DNA from: Flavobacterium sp.
GTDB taxonomy: Bacteria > Bacteroidota > Bacteroidia > Flavobacteriales > Flavobacteriaceae
NCBI GenBank assembly: GCA_023251135.1
Contig: JAHEZJ010000012.1
Span: 62,001 to 126,000, forward strand
Direction: 5' to 3'
Length of the DNA: 64,000 nucleotides
Position numbers and translations under genes: made by a program. The notes beneath the pieces were generated by a model. The model was not told the origin of the DNA. It was given only the letters and a program-made list of their open reading frames with translations, and made no database searches. Position 1 is the first letter of the stretch. Each line of letters opens with the position of its first letter. Below are positions 24,916 to 32,813 of the stretch, piece by piece.

Positions 24916-26052
24916 ATGAAGTCACAACATCAGATCGTTTTATCAATAGGCAGTAATCAGGGAGACAGGTTAGCAAACATCGAAACGTGTATCAGTTTGA
25001 TACATAAAGAAGTGGGGACTGTAATCAGAGTTTCAAAACTCTATGAAACTCCTGCCTGGGGGTTTGAAAGCGATGCATTTTATAATTGCGCGCTGGTTTT
25101 GCATACCTACTTATCGGCACAAAAAGTATTAAGTCAGGTTTTAAAAGTCGAAAAACAATTAGGCCGAATCAGGTTGGAGCAGCAAGGGTATCAATCCCGG
25201 ATTATCGATATTGATCTGATTACTTTTGATGATGAAACTATTGAGTCTGAAAAATTACAGATTCCACATCCATTAATGCAAAACAGAAATTTTGTTTTGC
25301 TTCCCATGCAGGATTTAAGCTTAGACTGGAAACACCCGGTTTTTCAGAAATCTGTTTCAGAGTTAATTGCCATTTCGCCGGACGATAGTATTTGCAAGGT
25401 CGTTCAGGATTTGAAAAATCCTTTGCGCGAAATTGTTCTGGAAAACTTCAATTATATTGCTTTTGAAGGGAATATCGGAGCAGGGAAAACGACTTTGGTG
25501 CAAAAAATAGCCGAAGATTTTAATGCTAAAACAGTCTTAGAGCGTTTTGCCGATAATCCGTTTTTGCCTAAATTTTATAAAGATCAAAATCGCTATGCTT
25601 TTCCGTTGGAAATGTCTTTTCTGGCCGATCGCTACCAGCAGTTATCAGATGATCTGGCACAGTTTGATTTGTTTAAAGATTTTATTGTAGCCGATTATCA
25701 CATCTTTAAGTCCTTGATTTTTGCTAAAATTACCCTTGCTGAAGATGAATATCGCTTGTATCGAAATTTGTTTGATATCATCTATAAAGAAATGCCAAAA
25801 CCTGATTTGTACATTTATTTGTATCAGAATACGGAAAGATTGCTGCAAAATATCAGGAAACGCGGACGAAATTACGAGCAGAATATTGAAGCAGGTTATC
25901 TCGATAAAATCAACAACGGTTATTTGGAGTACATTAAATCTCAAACCGATCTGAACGTACTGATTATTGACGTTTCAGATCGCGACTTCGTGAAAAACCA
26001 TAAAGATTACCTTTTTATTTTAGACGAAATTCAGAAGAAGATTTTTAATTAG
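24916..26052 (+). CDS. folK: Fusion: HPPK (FolK) + deoxynucleoside kinase
   Basis: 378 residues, two enzymes in one chain. Residues 5-155 are 6-hydroxymethyl-7,8-dihydropterin pyrophosphokinase: SIGSNQGD (10-17), ETPAWGF, the RIIDIDLI metal-binding pair Asp98 and Asp100, and IPHPLMQNRNFVLLP. Residues 178-378 are a deoxynucleoside kinase: P-loop EGNIGAGKTT (Gly185-Thr192), VLERFADNPF, LEMSFLADRY and a lid with RKRGRNYE. FolK makes the folate precursor; the kinase salvages deoxynucleosides, so both feed DNA precursor supply. Nucleoside specificity cannot be read from sequence. Confidence 0.92.
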   Translation: MKSQHQIVLSIGSNQGDRLANIETCISLIHKEVGTVIRVSKLYETPAWGFESDAFYNCALVLHTYLSAQKVLSQVLKVEKQLGRIRLEQQGYQSRIIDIDLITFDDETIESEKLQIPHPLMQNRNFVLLPMQDLSLDWKHPVFQKSVSELIAISPDDSICKVVQDLKNPLREIVLENFNYIAFEGNIGAGKTTLVQKIAEDFNAKTVLERFADNPFLPKFYKDQNRYAFPLEMSFLADRYQQLSDDLAQFDLFKDFIVADYHIFKSLIFAKITLAEDEYRLYRNLFDIIYKEMPKPDLYIYLYQNTERLLQNIRKRGRNYEQNIEAGYLDKINNGYLEYIKSQTDLNVLIIDVSDRDFVKNHKDYLFILDEIQKKIFN

Positions 26053-26115
26053 ATAAATTAGTCAATTAGATAATGTGATAATTACTTAATTGACCAATTA
26101 TCTCATTATCTAATT
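26051..26115. repeat. Inverted word-repeat between folK-dNK and trmH-like gene
   Basis: AATTAGATAATG (26064-26075) faces CATTATCTAATT (26104-26115), a perfect 12-bp pair, with more AATTAGATAA-like words around it. Similar words occur at 61194-61216. Confidence 0.6.
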
Positions 26116-26125
26116 ACCTCATTGC

Positions 26126-26662
26126 CTATTTCGGCCAGTTTAATTTCTGAAACAAATCCCAAACAACAATTCCGGCACTTACTGCAATGTTTAAAGAGTG
26201 TTTGGTCCCTAATTGCGGAATTTCGATACAGCCATCGCAAAGGGCAACGGCTTCCTGAGCAACACCGTAAACTTCATTGCCAAAAACCAATGCGTATTTT
26301 TGATTTTCCTCGGTTTTAAAATCCTGAAGAAAAATAGCGCTTTCCACTTGTTCAATGGCAAGCGTCAGTACATTTTCTTTTTTTAGATTTTCGATCACCT
26401 CGAGTACATTCTCGTGATGCTCCCAGGCTACGGTTTCGGTAGCGCCAAGAGCTGTTTTGTGGATTTCTTTATTGGGTGGAGTGGCAGTAATACCACACAG
26501 AATTATTTTTTCGATCAAAAAAGCATCGGCGGTTCTAAACACAGATCCAATATTGTGCAGACTGCGAATATCATCTAAGACTAAAATTAAGGGAGTTTTG
26601 TCTGATCTCTTAAAATCTTCAATTGATTTTCGGTCCAGTTCGCTATTTTCAAGTTTTCTCAT
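26126..26662 (-). CDS. TrmH/SpoU-family RNA 2'-O-ribose methyltransferase
   Basis: 178 residues, a SPOUT trefoil-knot enzyme without an N-terminal substrate-binding extension. Motif 1: LVLDDIRSLHNIGSVFRTAD (28-47), with the conserved Asn-x-Gly-x-x-x-Arg. Motif 2: LVFGNEVYGV (about 128-137). Motif 3: IEIPQLGTKHSLNIAVSAGI (about 146-165). It uses SAM to methylate a ribose 2'-OH in tRNA or rRNA; the target base is unknown. Converges with the folK fusion across an inverted-repeat spacer. Confidence 0.88.
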   Translation of the reverse strand: MRKLENSELDRKSIEDFKRSDKTPLILVLDDIRSLHNIGSVFRTADAFLIEKIILCGITATPPNKEIHKTALGATETVAWEHHENVLEVIENLKKENVLTLAIEQVESAIFLQDFKTEENQKYALVFGNEVYGVAQEAVALCDGCIEIPQLGTKHSLNIAVSAGIVVWDLFQKLNWPK

Positions 26663-26682
26663 ATTGTTTGTATTCAGGTCAT

Positions 26683-26715
26683 AAAAAAAGCCTCCAAAGA
26701 TAAGGAAGCTTTTTT
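26683..26715 (-). terminator. Terminator of DUF1573 gene
   Basis: Read on the minus strand: AAAAAAGCTTCC, loop, GGAGGCTTTTTTT, one mismatch in the stem, ending in a T-run 24 bp after the DUF1573 stop. Confidence 0.75.
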
Positions 26716-26739
26716 AATTATTTTATTTTACTTTTCAGA

Positions 26740-27162
26740 TTAGCTTTTTACCGGATCTGGTAAAACAGTACCTTTAATAGTAAGAACTTTTGTAGGTTGT
26801 CCTTCAGCATTAGAAGTAACAGTTACTGTTTTTGTAAAAGCACCAACTCTGTCAGTAGCATATTTTACACCAATAATACCTTTAGCTCCCGGAGCGATTG
26901 GCTCTTTTGGAGTTGTTGGTACAGTACAACCACATGATCCTGTTGTGTTTGTGATGATTAATGGTTTAGTTCCGTTGTTTACAAAAACAAACTCACGTTT
27001 TCCATCTGCATTGTGAGCGATAGTTCCGTAATCAATAGTTTCTGTTTCGAAAGCCATTCCAGCACCTTCAACTTTAGGAGCTTTACCTTTTTTAGCGCTT
27101 TGAGCGTTAGAAGCTGTAATTCCAACTACAGCTAACATAGCGATTAAAATTATTTTTTTCAT
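26740..27162 (-). CDS. DUF1573 exported protein
   Basis: 140 residues. Signal peptide MKKIILIAMLAVVGITASNAQ, then one Ig-like DUF1573 domain: FETETIDYGTIAHNADGKRE, the conserved ITNTTGSCGCTVPTTPKEPI with a Cys-Gly-Cys pair, and PGAKGIIGVKYATDRVG. The family is very common in Bacteroidota and related to the ASH/MSP beta-sandwich domains; the role is unknown. Periplasmic or cell-surface. A full promoter lies upstream, divergent from mutS. Confidence 0.88.
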   Translation of the reverse strand: MKKIILIAMLAVVGITASNAQSAKKGKAPKVEGAGMAFETETIDYGTIAHNADGKREFVFVNNGTKPLIITNTTGSCGCTVPTTPKEPIAPGAKGIIGVKYATDRVGAFTKTVTVTSNAEGQPTKVLTIKGTVLPDPVKS

Positions 27163-27187
27163 CTTTTAGAGTCTTTTTTAATTATGA

Positions 27188-27216
27188 CAAATCTATGTAA
27201 AATTCTTATATCTCAA
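27188..27216 (-). promoter_or_regulatory. Promoter TTG-N18-TAGATTTG of DUF1573 gene
   Basis: On the minus strand TTG (27216-27214), 18 bp, TAGATTTG (27195-27188); both boxes match the consensus. About 25 bp from the -7 box to the ATG. Confidence 0.72.
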
Positions 27217-27318
27217 CTTAAAAAAAGCTTAAAATATTTTAATTTTTGAACGACTTCTATATTCCTCCAAAAAATCATAAATTCGCTGTCTTAATTTTTT
27301 CATTTAAAATACAATAAT

Positions 27319-29925
27319 TTGGCAGCGAAAGAGAAAGTGGTGAAAGAAACACCTTTAATGAAACAGTACAACGAGATCAAGAGAAAATATCCTGATGCAT
27401 GTTTGCTTTTTAGAGTAGGTGATTTTTATGAAACCTTTGGAGAAGATGCTATTAGAGCCTCAAAAATTCTGGGAATAACGTTAACCAAAAGAGGTGCAGG
27501 TTCTGATACAGAAACTGCTTTGGCTGGTTTCCCGCACCATTCTATTAATACGTATTTGCCAAAATTGGTCAAAGCCGGACTTCGTGTGGCTATCTGTGAT
27601 CAGCTTGAAGATCCGAAAATGACCAAAACCATCGTGAAACGTGGTGTAACGGAGCTTGTAACTCCCGGAGTTTCTTTAAACGATGAGGTTTTACAGTCTA
27701 AATCAAATAACTTTTTAGCATCGGTTTATTTTGCTAATAAAAATATCGGAGTTTCCTTTCTGGATGTTTCTACAGGAGAGTTTTTAACGGCTCAGGGAAA
27801 TGCCGAGTATATCGATAAATTGTTGCAGAACTTTAACCCGAGTGAGGTTTTGGTTCCGAAAAACAATAAGGGCGATTTTAAAAGCGCTTTTGGAGATGAT
27901 TTTCATAGCTTTTATTTAGAAGACTGGATTTATAAGGAAGATTATGCTTTGGAAACGCTAACGAAGCACTTTCAGACGGCTTCCTTAAAAGGCTTTGGTG
28001 TAGAAGAATTAAAAGAAGGAATCATTGCTTCCGGAGCGATCTTGTATTACCTGTCCGAAACACAGCACAACCGCGTGCAGCACATTACAGCCATTCAGCG
28101 TATTGCTGAAGATGCCTATGTGTGGATGGATCGTTTTACCATCAGAAACTTAGAATTGTATCACAGTTACAATCCGAATGCAGTAACCCTTCTGGATGTG
28201 ATCGACAGAACACTTTCGCCAATGGGAGGACGTTTGTTGAAACGCTGGCTGGCTTTGCCTTTAAAGGATAATGCTAAAATAAAAGGACGTCATGATGTCG
28301 TTTCGTATTTAAAATCCAATTCCGAAGTTTTACAAAGTATTCAATATCAGATCAAGCAGATTTCGGATTTAGAGCGTTTGATTTCTAAAATTGCAGCAGG
28401 GAAAGTTTCACCACGTGAGATTGTCTATCTGAAGGAATCTCTGGATGCTGTTATTCCGATCAAAACCCTTGCGCTTGAAAGTCCGCAACAAGCAGTGAAG
28501 GTTATTGGAGATAGTCTGCATGCTTGCGATTTGTTGCGAGAGAAAATCGGAACCACCTTAAATCAGGATGCGCCGGTTGCTGTGGCTAAAGGAAATGCCA
28601 TTGCAAAAGGAATCAGTGAAGAGCTGGATGATTTGCGTGCTATTTCAACTTCCGGAAAAGAATACCTGGAAGGTATTGAAAAAAGAGAATCAGAACGTAC
28701 AGGAATCTCTTCGCTTAAAATTTCATTCAATAATGTTTTTGGGTACTATATTGAAGTTAGAAACACCCATAAAGATAAAGTTCCTGCAGAATGGATTCGT
28801 AAACAAACACTGGTAAATGCGGAGCGTTACATTACAGAAGAATTAAAAGAATACGAAAGCAAAATTCTGGGAGCAGAAGAGAAAATTTATAAAATAGAAT
28901 CGGAGCTTTTTGAGCAATTGGTTGCCTGGATTGCAACTTATATCAAACCTGTGCAAATGAATGCCAATTTGGTGGCACAGCTGGACTGTTTGTGTTCGTT
29001 TACGCAATTGGCTATAGAAAACCAATATGTATGTCCGGAGATCGATGAGACTTTTGAATTGGAGATCAAAAACGGGCGTCACCCTGTTATTGAAAAACAA
29101 TTGCCGGTTGGCACTCCTTATATTGCTAATGATGTTTATCTGGACAGAGAGACACAACAGTTGATCATGATTACCGGTCCGAACATGTCGGGTAAGTCTG
29201 CTATTTTAAGGCAAACCGCTTTAATTGTGTTGTTGGCTCAAATGGGAAGTTTTGTTCCTGCTGATAGTGTTAGAATGGGAGTTGTAGATAAAATCTTCAC
29301 CAGAGTAGGGGCGTCGGATAATATTTCGATGGGAGAATCTACTTTTATGGTCGAGATGAATGAAACGGCTTCTATTTTGAACAATATTTCAGATCGCAGT
29401 TTGGTCCTTCTGGATGAAATAGGAAGAGGAACCAGTACTTATGACGGGATTTCGATTGCCTGGGCAATTGCCGAGTTTTTACACGAACACCCATCAAGGC
29501 CTAAAACCTTGTTTGCAACACATTATCATGAATTAAACGAGATGACGGAATCGTTGCCTAGAATTCAAAATTATAATGTTGCGGTAAAAGAGCTAAAAGA
29601 TAATGTTCTTTTCATTCGTAAACTGGTAAAAGGGGGAAGTGCTCATAGTTTTGGAATTCATGTGGCAAAAATGGCCGGAATGCCTCAGATTGTAATTTTG
29701 AAGGCACAAAAGTTATTGAAGAAACTGGAGAAAAACCATTCAAGTGAAGCGTTAAATGGCGTTAAGTCTGAAAATGACGAAATGCAGATGAGTTTCTTTA
29801 ATTTGGATGATCCTTTATTGGAAGAGATAAAAGAAGAAATTCTGGGGCTTGATATCAATGCGATTACACCGGTCGAAGCACTGATGAAACTCAACGAGAT
29901 TAAAAGGATGTTAGTTCGAAAATAA
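27319..29925 (+). CDS. mutS: DNA mismatch repair protein MutS (TTG start)
   Basis: 868 residues. The mismatch-reading Phe-x-Glu is Phe36-Tyr37-Glu38; counting from the TTG at 27319 gives exactly the E. coli numbering (TP at 11-12, Phe36, Glu38), which supports TTG over the ATG at 27358. The ATPase has Walker A GPNMSGKS at 620-627, Walker B LVLLDE with Asp699-Glu700, and the THYHEL switch. MutS recognises mismatches and recruits MutL. No mutL is present in the window. It diverges from DUF1573. Confidence 0.95.
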   Translation: MAAKEKVVKETPLMKQYNEIKRKYPDACLLFRVGDFYETFGEDAIRASKILGITLTKRGAGSDTETALAGFPHHSINTYLPKLVKAGLRVAICDQLEDPKMTKTIVKRGVTELVTPGVSLNDEVLQSKSNNFLASVYFANKNIGVSFLDVSTGEFLTAQGNAEYIDKLLQNFNPSEVLVPKNNKGDFKSAFGDDFHSFYLEDWIYKEDYALETLTKHFQTASLKGFGVEELKEGIIASGAILYYLSETQHNRVQHITAIQRIAEDAYVWMDRFTIRNLELYHSYNPNAVTLLDVIDRTLSPMGGRLLKRWLALPLKDNAKIKGRHDVVSYLKSNSEVLQSIQYQIKQISDLERLISKIAAGKVSPREIVYLKESLDAVIPIKTLALESPQQAVKVIGDSLHACDLLREKIGTTLNQDAPVAVAKGNAIAKGISEELDDLRAISTSGKEYLEGIEKRESERTGISSLKISFNNVFGYYIEVRNTHKDKVPAEWIRKQTLVNAERYITEELKEYESKILGAEEKIYKIESELFEQLVAWIATYIKPVQMNANLVAQLDCLCSFTQLAIENQYVCPEIDETFELEIKNGRHPVIEKQLPVGTPYIANDVYLDRETQQLIMITGPNMSGKSAILRQTALIVLLAQMGSFVPADSVRMGVVDKIFTRVGASDNISMGESTFMVEMNETASILNNISDRSLVLLDEIGRGTSTYDGISIAWAIAEFLHEHPSRPKTLFATHYHELNEMTESLPRIQNYNVAVKELKDNVLFIRKLVKGGSAHSFGIHVAKMAGMPQIVILKAQKLLKKLEKNHSSEALNGVKSENDEMQMSFFNLDDPLLEEIKEEILGLDINAITPVEALMKLNEIKRMLVRK

Positions 29926-29991
29926 ATTTCATTTTTAAAGTTTAGGTTATCAGAAAGTTATAAAATAAGTCGATTTTTTTTCGAAAAACGC

Positions 29992-30021
29992 TTGTGTAAT
30001 TGAATAAATGTCCTAAATTTG
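29992..30021 (+). promoter_or_regulatory. tRNA operon promoter TTG-N19-TAAATTTG
   Basis: TTG 29992-29994 and TAAATTTG 30014-30021, 55 bp before the first tRNA; both boxes perfect. Confidence 0.78.
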
Positions 30022-30075
30022 CACTCGCAATACAGAACAAGTCAAGTATTGTAGTTCTTAATTAGAATTTGAAAT

Positions 30076-30148
30076 GCGAAAATAGCTCAGTTGGTAGAGC
30101 GCGACCTTGCCAAGGTCGAGGTCGCGGGTTCGAGCCCCGTTTTTCGCT
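30076..30148 (+). tRNA. tRNA-Gly (GCC)
   Basis: 73 nt with acceptor GCGAAAA / TTTTCGC, D arm GCTC...GAGC, anticodon stem CGACC / GGTCG with loop TTGCCAA (anticodon GCC), and T arm GCGGG-TTCGAGC-CCCGT. The discriminator base is T; CCA is not encoded. Confidence 0.97.
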
Positions 30149-30162
30149 CAATACCAAATAAT

Positions 30163-30248
30163 GCTCGGATGGTGAAATTGGTAGACACGCTGGACTTAAA
30201 ATCCAGTGAACAGTAATGTTCGTGCGGGTTCAAGTCCCGCTCTGAGTA
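30163..30248 (+). tRNA. tRNA-Leu (TAA)
   Basis: 86 nt class II tRNA with a long variable arm. Acceptor GCTCGGA / TCTGAGT (two G-T pairs), anticodon stem CTGGA / TCCAG with loop CTTAAAA (anticodon TAA), T arm GCGGG-TTCAAGT-CCCGC, discriminator A. 14 bp after tRNA-Gly, same transcript. Confidence 0.96.
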
Positions 30249-30250
30249 CT

Positions 30251-30280
30251 AAAGCCTCTTCTTTTGAAGAGGCTTTTTTT
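30251..30280 (+). terminator. Terminator of the tRNA operon
   Basis: Perfect 11-bp stem AAAGCCTCTTC / GAAGAGGCTTT with TTTT loop and T-run, 3 bp after tRNA-Leu. Confidence 0.93.
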
Positions 30281-30395
30281 ATGGCGTAAACTCACGCGTT
30301 TAATAATGAAATCACGAAGTGAATTTATTACTAAGAATCTAGGATTCTAAGAAATCTAAAATCAACAATCTGAAATTTAAAATCTAAAATAATAT

Positions 30396-30776
30396 ATGGG
30401 TGCCTTTGTAATTAGTAAGCGGTTTAATGATGAATACAAATTCGTGTTTACTTCGAGGAAAGGTAAAGTGATATTTACGAGTCTGAGTTATGAATTGAAG
30501 TTTGAGTGTGAGGAGGATGTTGAAAAATTTAAGGCGAATATTGACATGGCTAGGTTTTTGAAATTTAAAGGCTCTGGGGGAAAGTATTTCTTTAAATTGA
30601 TGTTGGGGGAGGTTCACTTCGCGACAAGCCGAAAATACACTACTGAATTGCTTTTGCAAAAGGGAATCAAGGAAATTGTGACGTATGCTTCGCGATCGGA
30701 GATTTTGGACTTCTCGTCAAGTGAGTCAATTTTTGAGGATGAGGAAGTGAATGAGGAGGAGGAAGTGATGGATTAA
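30396..30776 (+). CDS. DUF1508/YegP-like protein with acidic tail
   Basis: 126 residues. Two YegP-like (DUF1508) half-repeats are suggested: FVISKRFNDEYKFVFTSRKGKVIFTS-type strand at the start (written in parts: FVISKRFNDEYKF, then SRKGKVIFTS) and KGSGGKYFFKLMLGEVHFATS with RKYTTELLLQKGIKEI later, matching the family's pattern of a beta-strand, N/L-G-E-x-x-x-x-S and a helix. The last 25 residues are strongly acidic (EDEEVNEEEE), unlike classic YegP. Function unknown. Medium certainty on family. Confidence 0.65.
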   Translation: MGAFVISKRFNDEYKFVFTSRKGKVIFTSLSYELKFECEEDVEKFKANIDMARFLKFKGSGGKYFFKLMLGEVHFATSRKYTTELLLQKGIKEIVTYASRSEILDFSSSESIFEDEEVNEEEEVMD

Positions 30777-30781
30777 TACAA

Positions 30782-30807
30782 AAGTATCTTTGAGATACTT
30801 TTTTTTT
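30782..30807 (+). terminator. Terminator of YegP-like gene
   Basis: AAGTATCT / AGATACTT stem, 3-nt loop, then a T-run; 6 bp after the stop. Confidence 0.88.
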
Positions 30808-30823
30808 GGTGTAGGGGTATAAA

Positions 30824-30853
30824 AAAAAGCTATCTTTTAAAAGATAGCTTTTT
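30824..30853 (-). terminator. Terminator palindrome of the repeat lipoprotein gene
   Basis: Perfect 15-bp palindrome: AAAAAGCTATCTTTT (30824-30838) / AAAAGATAGCTTTTT (30839-30853), with A and T tracts on both sides. Confidence 0.85.
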
Positions 30854-30874
30854 AATTTTTTGTGTAATTTAGAA

Positions 30875-31099
30875 TTACTTTTTAGCAGGAGCAGCAGCCT
30901 CTTCAACTTTTGCAGCAGCAGAGTCAACTTTAGCAGCAGCAGAATCAACAGTTGCAGCAGCAGAATCAACTACAGCAGCAGCAGAATCAACAGCAACAGC
31001 AGTAGAATCTACAGCTTCAGTAGCTGCAGCGTCAGCTTTTTTACAAGATACAACAGTTAAAACAGCAACAACAGCTAAACTTAAAAATACTTTTTTCAT
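30875..31099 (-). CDS. Small lipoprotein with seven-residue repeats
   Basis: 74 residues. Lipoprotein signal MKKVFLSLAVVAVLTVVSC with Cys19 (lipobox VVSC), KKADAAATEA tether, then four to five repeats of seven residues: VDSAAAV, VDSAAAT, VDSAAAK, VDSAAAK, VEEAAA. Alanine at most other positions and Val/Ala at a/d positions suggest a long amphipathic helix or coiled coil, reminiscent of the abundant Braun-type (Lpp) lipoproteins but without a recognisable peptidoglycan-linking end, although it does end in KK. Encoded by 21-bp tandem repeats. Likely abundant in the outer membrane. Confidence 0.8.
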   Translation of the reverse strand: MKKVFLSLAVVAVLTVVSCKKADAAATEAVDSTAVAVDSAAAVVDSAAATVDSAAAKVDSAAAKVEEAAAPAKK

Positions 31100-31136
31100 C
31101 TTACTTTATTATAAAAGGTTAATTATTAATTCGTGG

Positions 31137-31144
31137 CAAAGATA
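31137..31144 (-). promoter_or_regulatory. -7 element of repeat lipoprotein
   Basis: Minus-strand TATCTTTG, a perfect TAnnTTTG, 37 bp before the ATG. Confidence 0.62.
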
Positions 31145-31380
31145 TAAATTTTTTAATATGTAAAATATTTTTTTATTTTTTTTTTAAAATATTTTCATTG
31201 CTCACGATTATCTTATTTATCAAAGAATATGCCAAAGTAATAAAAATTTGTTAAATTGCTGTATATTTTGTCTAAATTATTTTTCGCTGAGGATTTCATA
31301 AGAGAATTGGGGGTTTTTGTTCTCTTAGTTGCAGTTTGTTTTGTTTTTTACAGTTTACGGAGTTGTATCAGGAAAAACAA
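31145..31380. other. Gene-free AT-rich spacer
   Basis: Between the repeat lipoprotein and the Kdo transferase. The first 60 bp are long A/T tracts that could act as an UP-like element for the lipoprotein promoter. No open frame, RNA gene or repeat is visible in the rest. Confidence 0.5.
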
Positions 31381-31402
31381 AAAGAGCTTATTTAAGCTCT
31401 TT
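31381..31402 (-). terminator. Terminator of Kdo transferase gene
   Basis: Perfect 10-bp stem AAAGAGCTTA / TAAGCTCTTT, followed on the minus strand by a T-rich tail. Confidence 0.82.
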
Positions 31403-31448
31403 TATGTGTAATAAGGTTACCGGACTTCGTGTGATTTGAAAAAAGGGC

Positions 31449-32678
31449 TTAGGCAACGATATTCATAATGCTGTTAGTAGCGCCAATGTTGTCCTGAATA
31501 TACGATTTACAGATCTGACTTTTCTCTTCCAGGTATTCTTTGTTGTGAAGCAAAAGATCCAGCTGCTGTTTTAGTTCAAGGGGATTAGAGATTACCAGAC
31601 ATCCTCCAAGTTTGACCAGCTGGACAGCTTCGGCAAAATTGGAGTAATTAGGGCCAATTACAATCGGGATTCCAAATGTTGCAGGTTCCAGAATATTGTG
31701 GATTCCCGGGTTTCCAAAACCACCTCCTACATAGGCGATTGTTCCGTAATTGTAAATTTTAGTCAGCAATCCTATAGTATCTATAATAAAGACGTTGTAG
31801 CTGGACAAGTCTTTGTCTTTTTTTTCTGAGAATAAAACAGTCGATTTCGTGATTTGCGCTTTTAGGCTTGCAATCTGATCGGTCTTAATATTGTGCGGTG
31901 CAATGATGAATTTTACATTTTCGCCTGCCTGATTGATATATTCAGCTAGTAACGCTTCGTCTTTGGGCCATGAGCTTCCTATAACTATGGTTGGAGTGTT
32001 GTTTTTGAATTGTTCGATAAAATCCAGTGTATTGTCTCTTTCTAAAATAGCATTTACGCGATCAAAGCGGGTGTCGCCTGAAACCACAACATTGTGAAAT
32101 CCGATACGTTCTATTTTTTCTTTCGAACTTTTATTCTGAACAAAAAAGTAAGTGAATGCTTTTAGTGCTTTTCTGTAAAAACCACCATACCATTTAAAGA
32201 ACATCTGATTGTCTCTGAAAATTCCGGAGATCAAATAAGTTGGAGTGTGAGTCGTTTCTAATTGGTTTAGATAGTTCAGCCAGAATTCATATTTTATGAA
32301 AAAAGCCAGCTCGGGATGGGCTAGTTTTAAAAACTTTTTTGCATTGCTTTTGGTGTCCAGAGGAAGGTATAGCGTAACATCTGCAACAGTATTGTTTTTG
32401 CGCACTTCGTAACCGGAAGGAGAGAAAAAGGTAACGATGATTTTGTGAGCAGGATATTTTTCTTTGATTTTTTCAATTACCGGCAGGCCTTGTTCGTACT
32501 CGCCAAGTGAGGCAGAATGAAACCAGATCGTTTTATCTGAAGGTTTTATTTTTTCTTCCAGTATGGCAAAAACGTTTTTACGACCTTCGATAAAAAGCTT
32601 AATTTTCGGACTAAAAAGCGCAACAATTTTCAGAAAAAAGCCAGCAATAGAAATAACTAAATTATAGAGAAAAAGCAT
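31449..32678 (-). CDS. waaA: 3-deoxy-D-manno-octulosonic acid (Kdo) transferase
   Basis: 409 residues, GT-B enzyme of the GT30 type. An N-terminal membrane helix (about 5-24), then TIWFHSASLGEYEQGLPVI (about 49-67) containing the catalytic Glu in SLGEY. The C-terminal domain has IVIGSSWPKDEALL, IIAPHNIK and the donor-site IAYVGGGFGNPGIHNILEPA. It transfers Kdo from CMP-Kdo to lipid A precursor at the inner membrane. Its neighbours, the sugar aminotransferase and galE, read the other way. The symbol kdtA is a synonym. Confidence 0.92.
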   Translation of the reverse strand: MLFLYNLVISIAGFFLKIVALFSPKIKLFIEGRKNVFAILEEKIKPSDKTIWFHSASLGEYEQGLPVIEKIKEKYPAHKIIVTFFSPSGYEVRKNNTVADVTLYLPLDTKSNAKKFLKLAHPELAFFIKYEFWLNYLNQLETTHTPTYLISGIFRDNQMFFKWYGGFYRKALKAFTYFFVQNKSSKEKIERIGFHNVVVSGDTRFDRVNAILERDNTLDFIEQFKNNTPTIVIGSSWPKDEALLAEYINQAGENVKFIIAPHNIKTDQIASLKAQITKSTVLFSEKKDKDLSSYNVFIIDTIGLLTKIYNYGTIAYVGGGFGNPGIHNILEPATFGIPIVIGPNYSNFAEAVQLVKLGGCLVISNPLELKQQLDLLLHNKEYLEEKSQICKSYIQDNIGATNSIMNIVA

Positions 32679-32723
32679 CTGTTTGTTTTTGTGGCTAAAT
32701 TACGGTTCTTTCGATTATTTTCA

Positions 32724-32754
32724 TTGGTTTGAAGGTATTAAATAACTATTTTTG
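32724..32754 (+). promoter_or_regulatory. Promoter TTG-N20-TATTTTTG
   Basis: TTG 32724-32726 and TATTTTTG 32747-32754; precedes the aminotransferase-galE pair. Confidence 0.68.
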
Positions 32755-32813
32755 TTCCTCCTTTTAGAGACGCTGTATGAAATGCAAGTCTTTAATTTTA
32801 AAATATATTGAAA

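Noticed and set aside
30667..30969. Leucine-rich 100-residue frame on the minus strand
   Set aside because: It lies inside the alanine-repeat lipoprotein gene and the terminators; the leucine and lysine runs are the wrong-frame reading of the 21-bp repeat.
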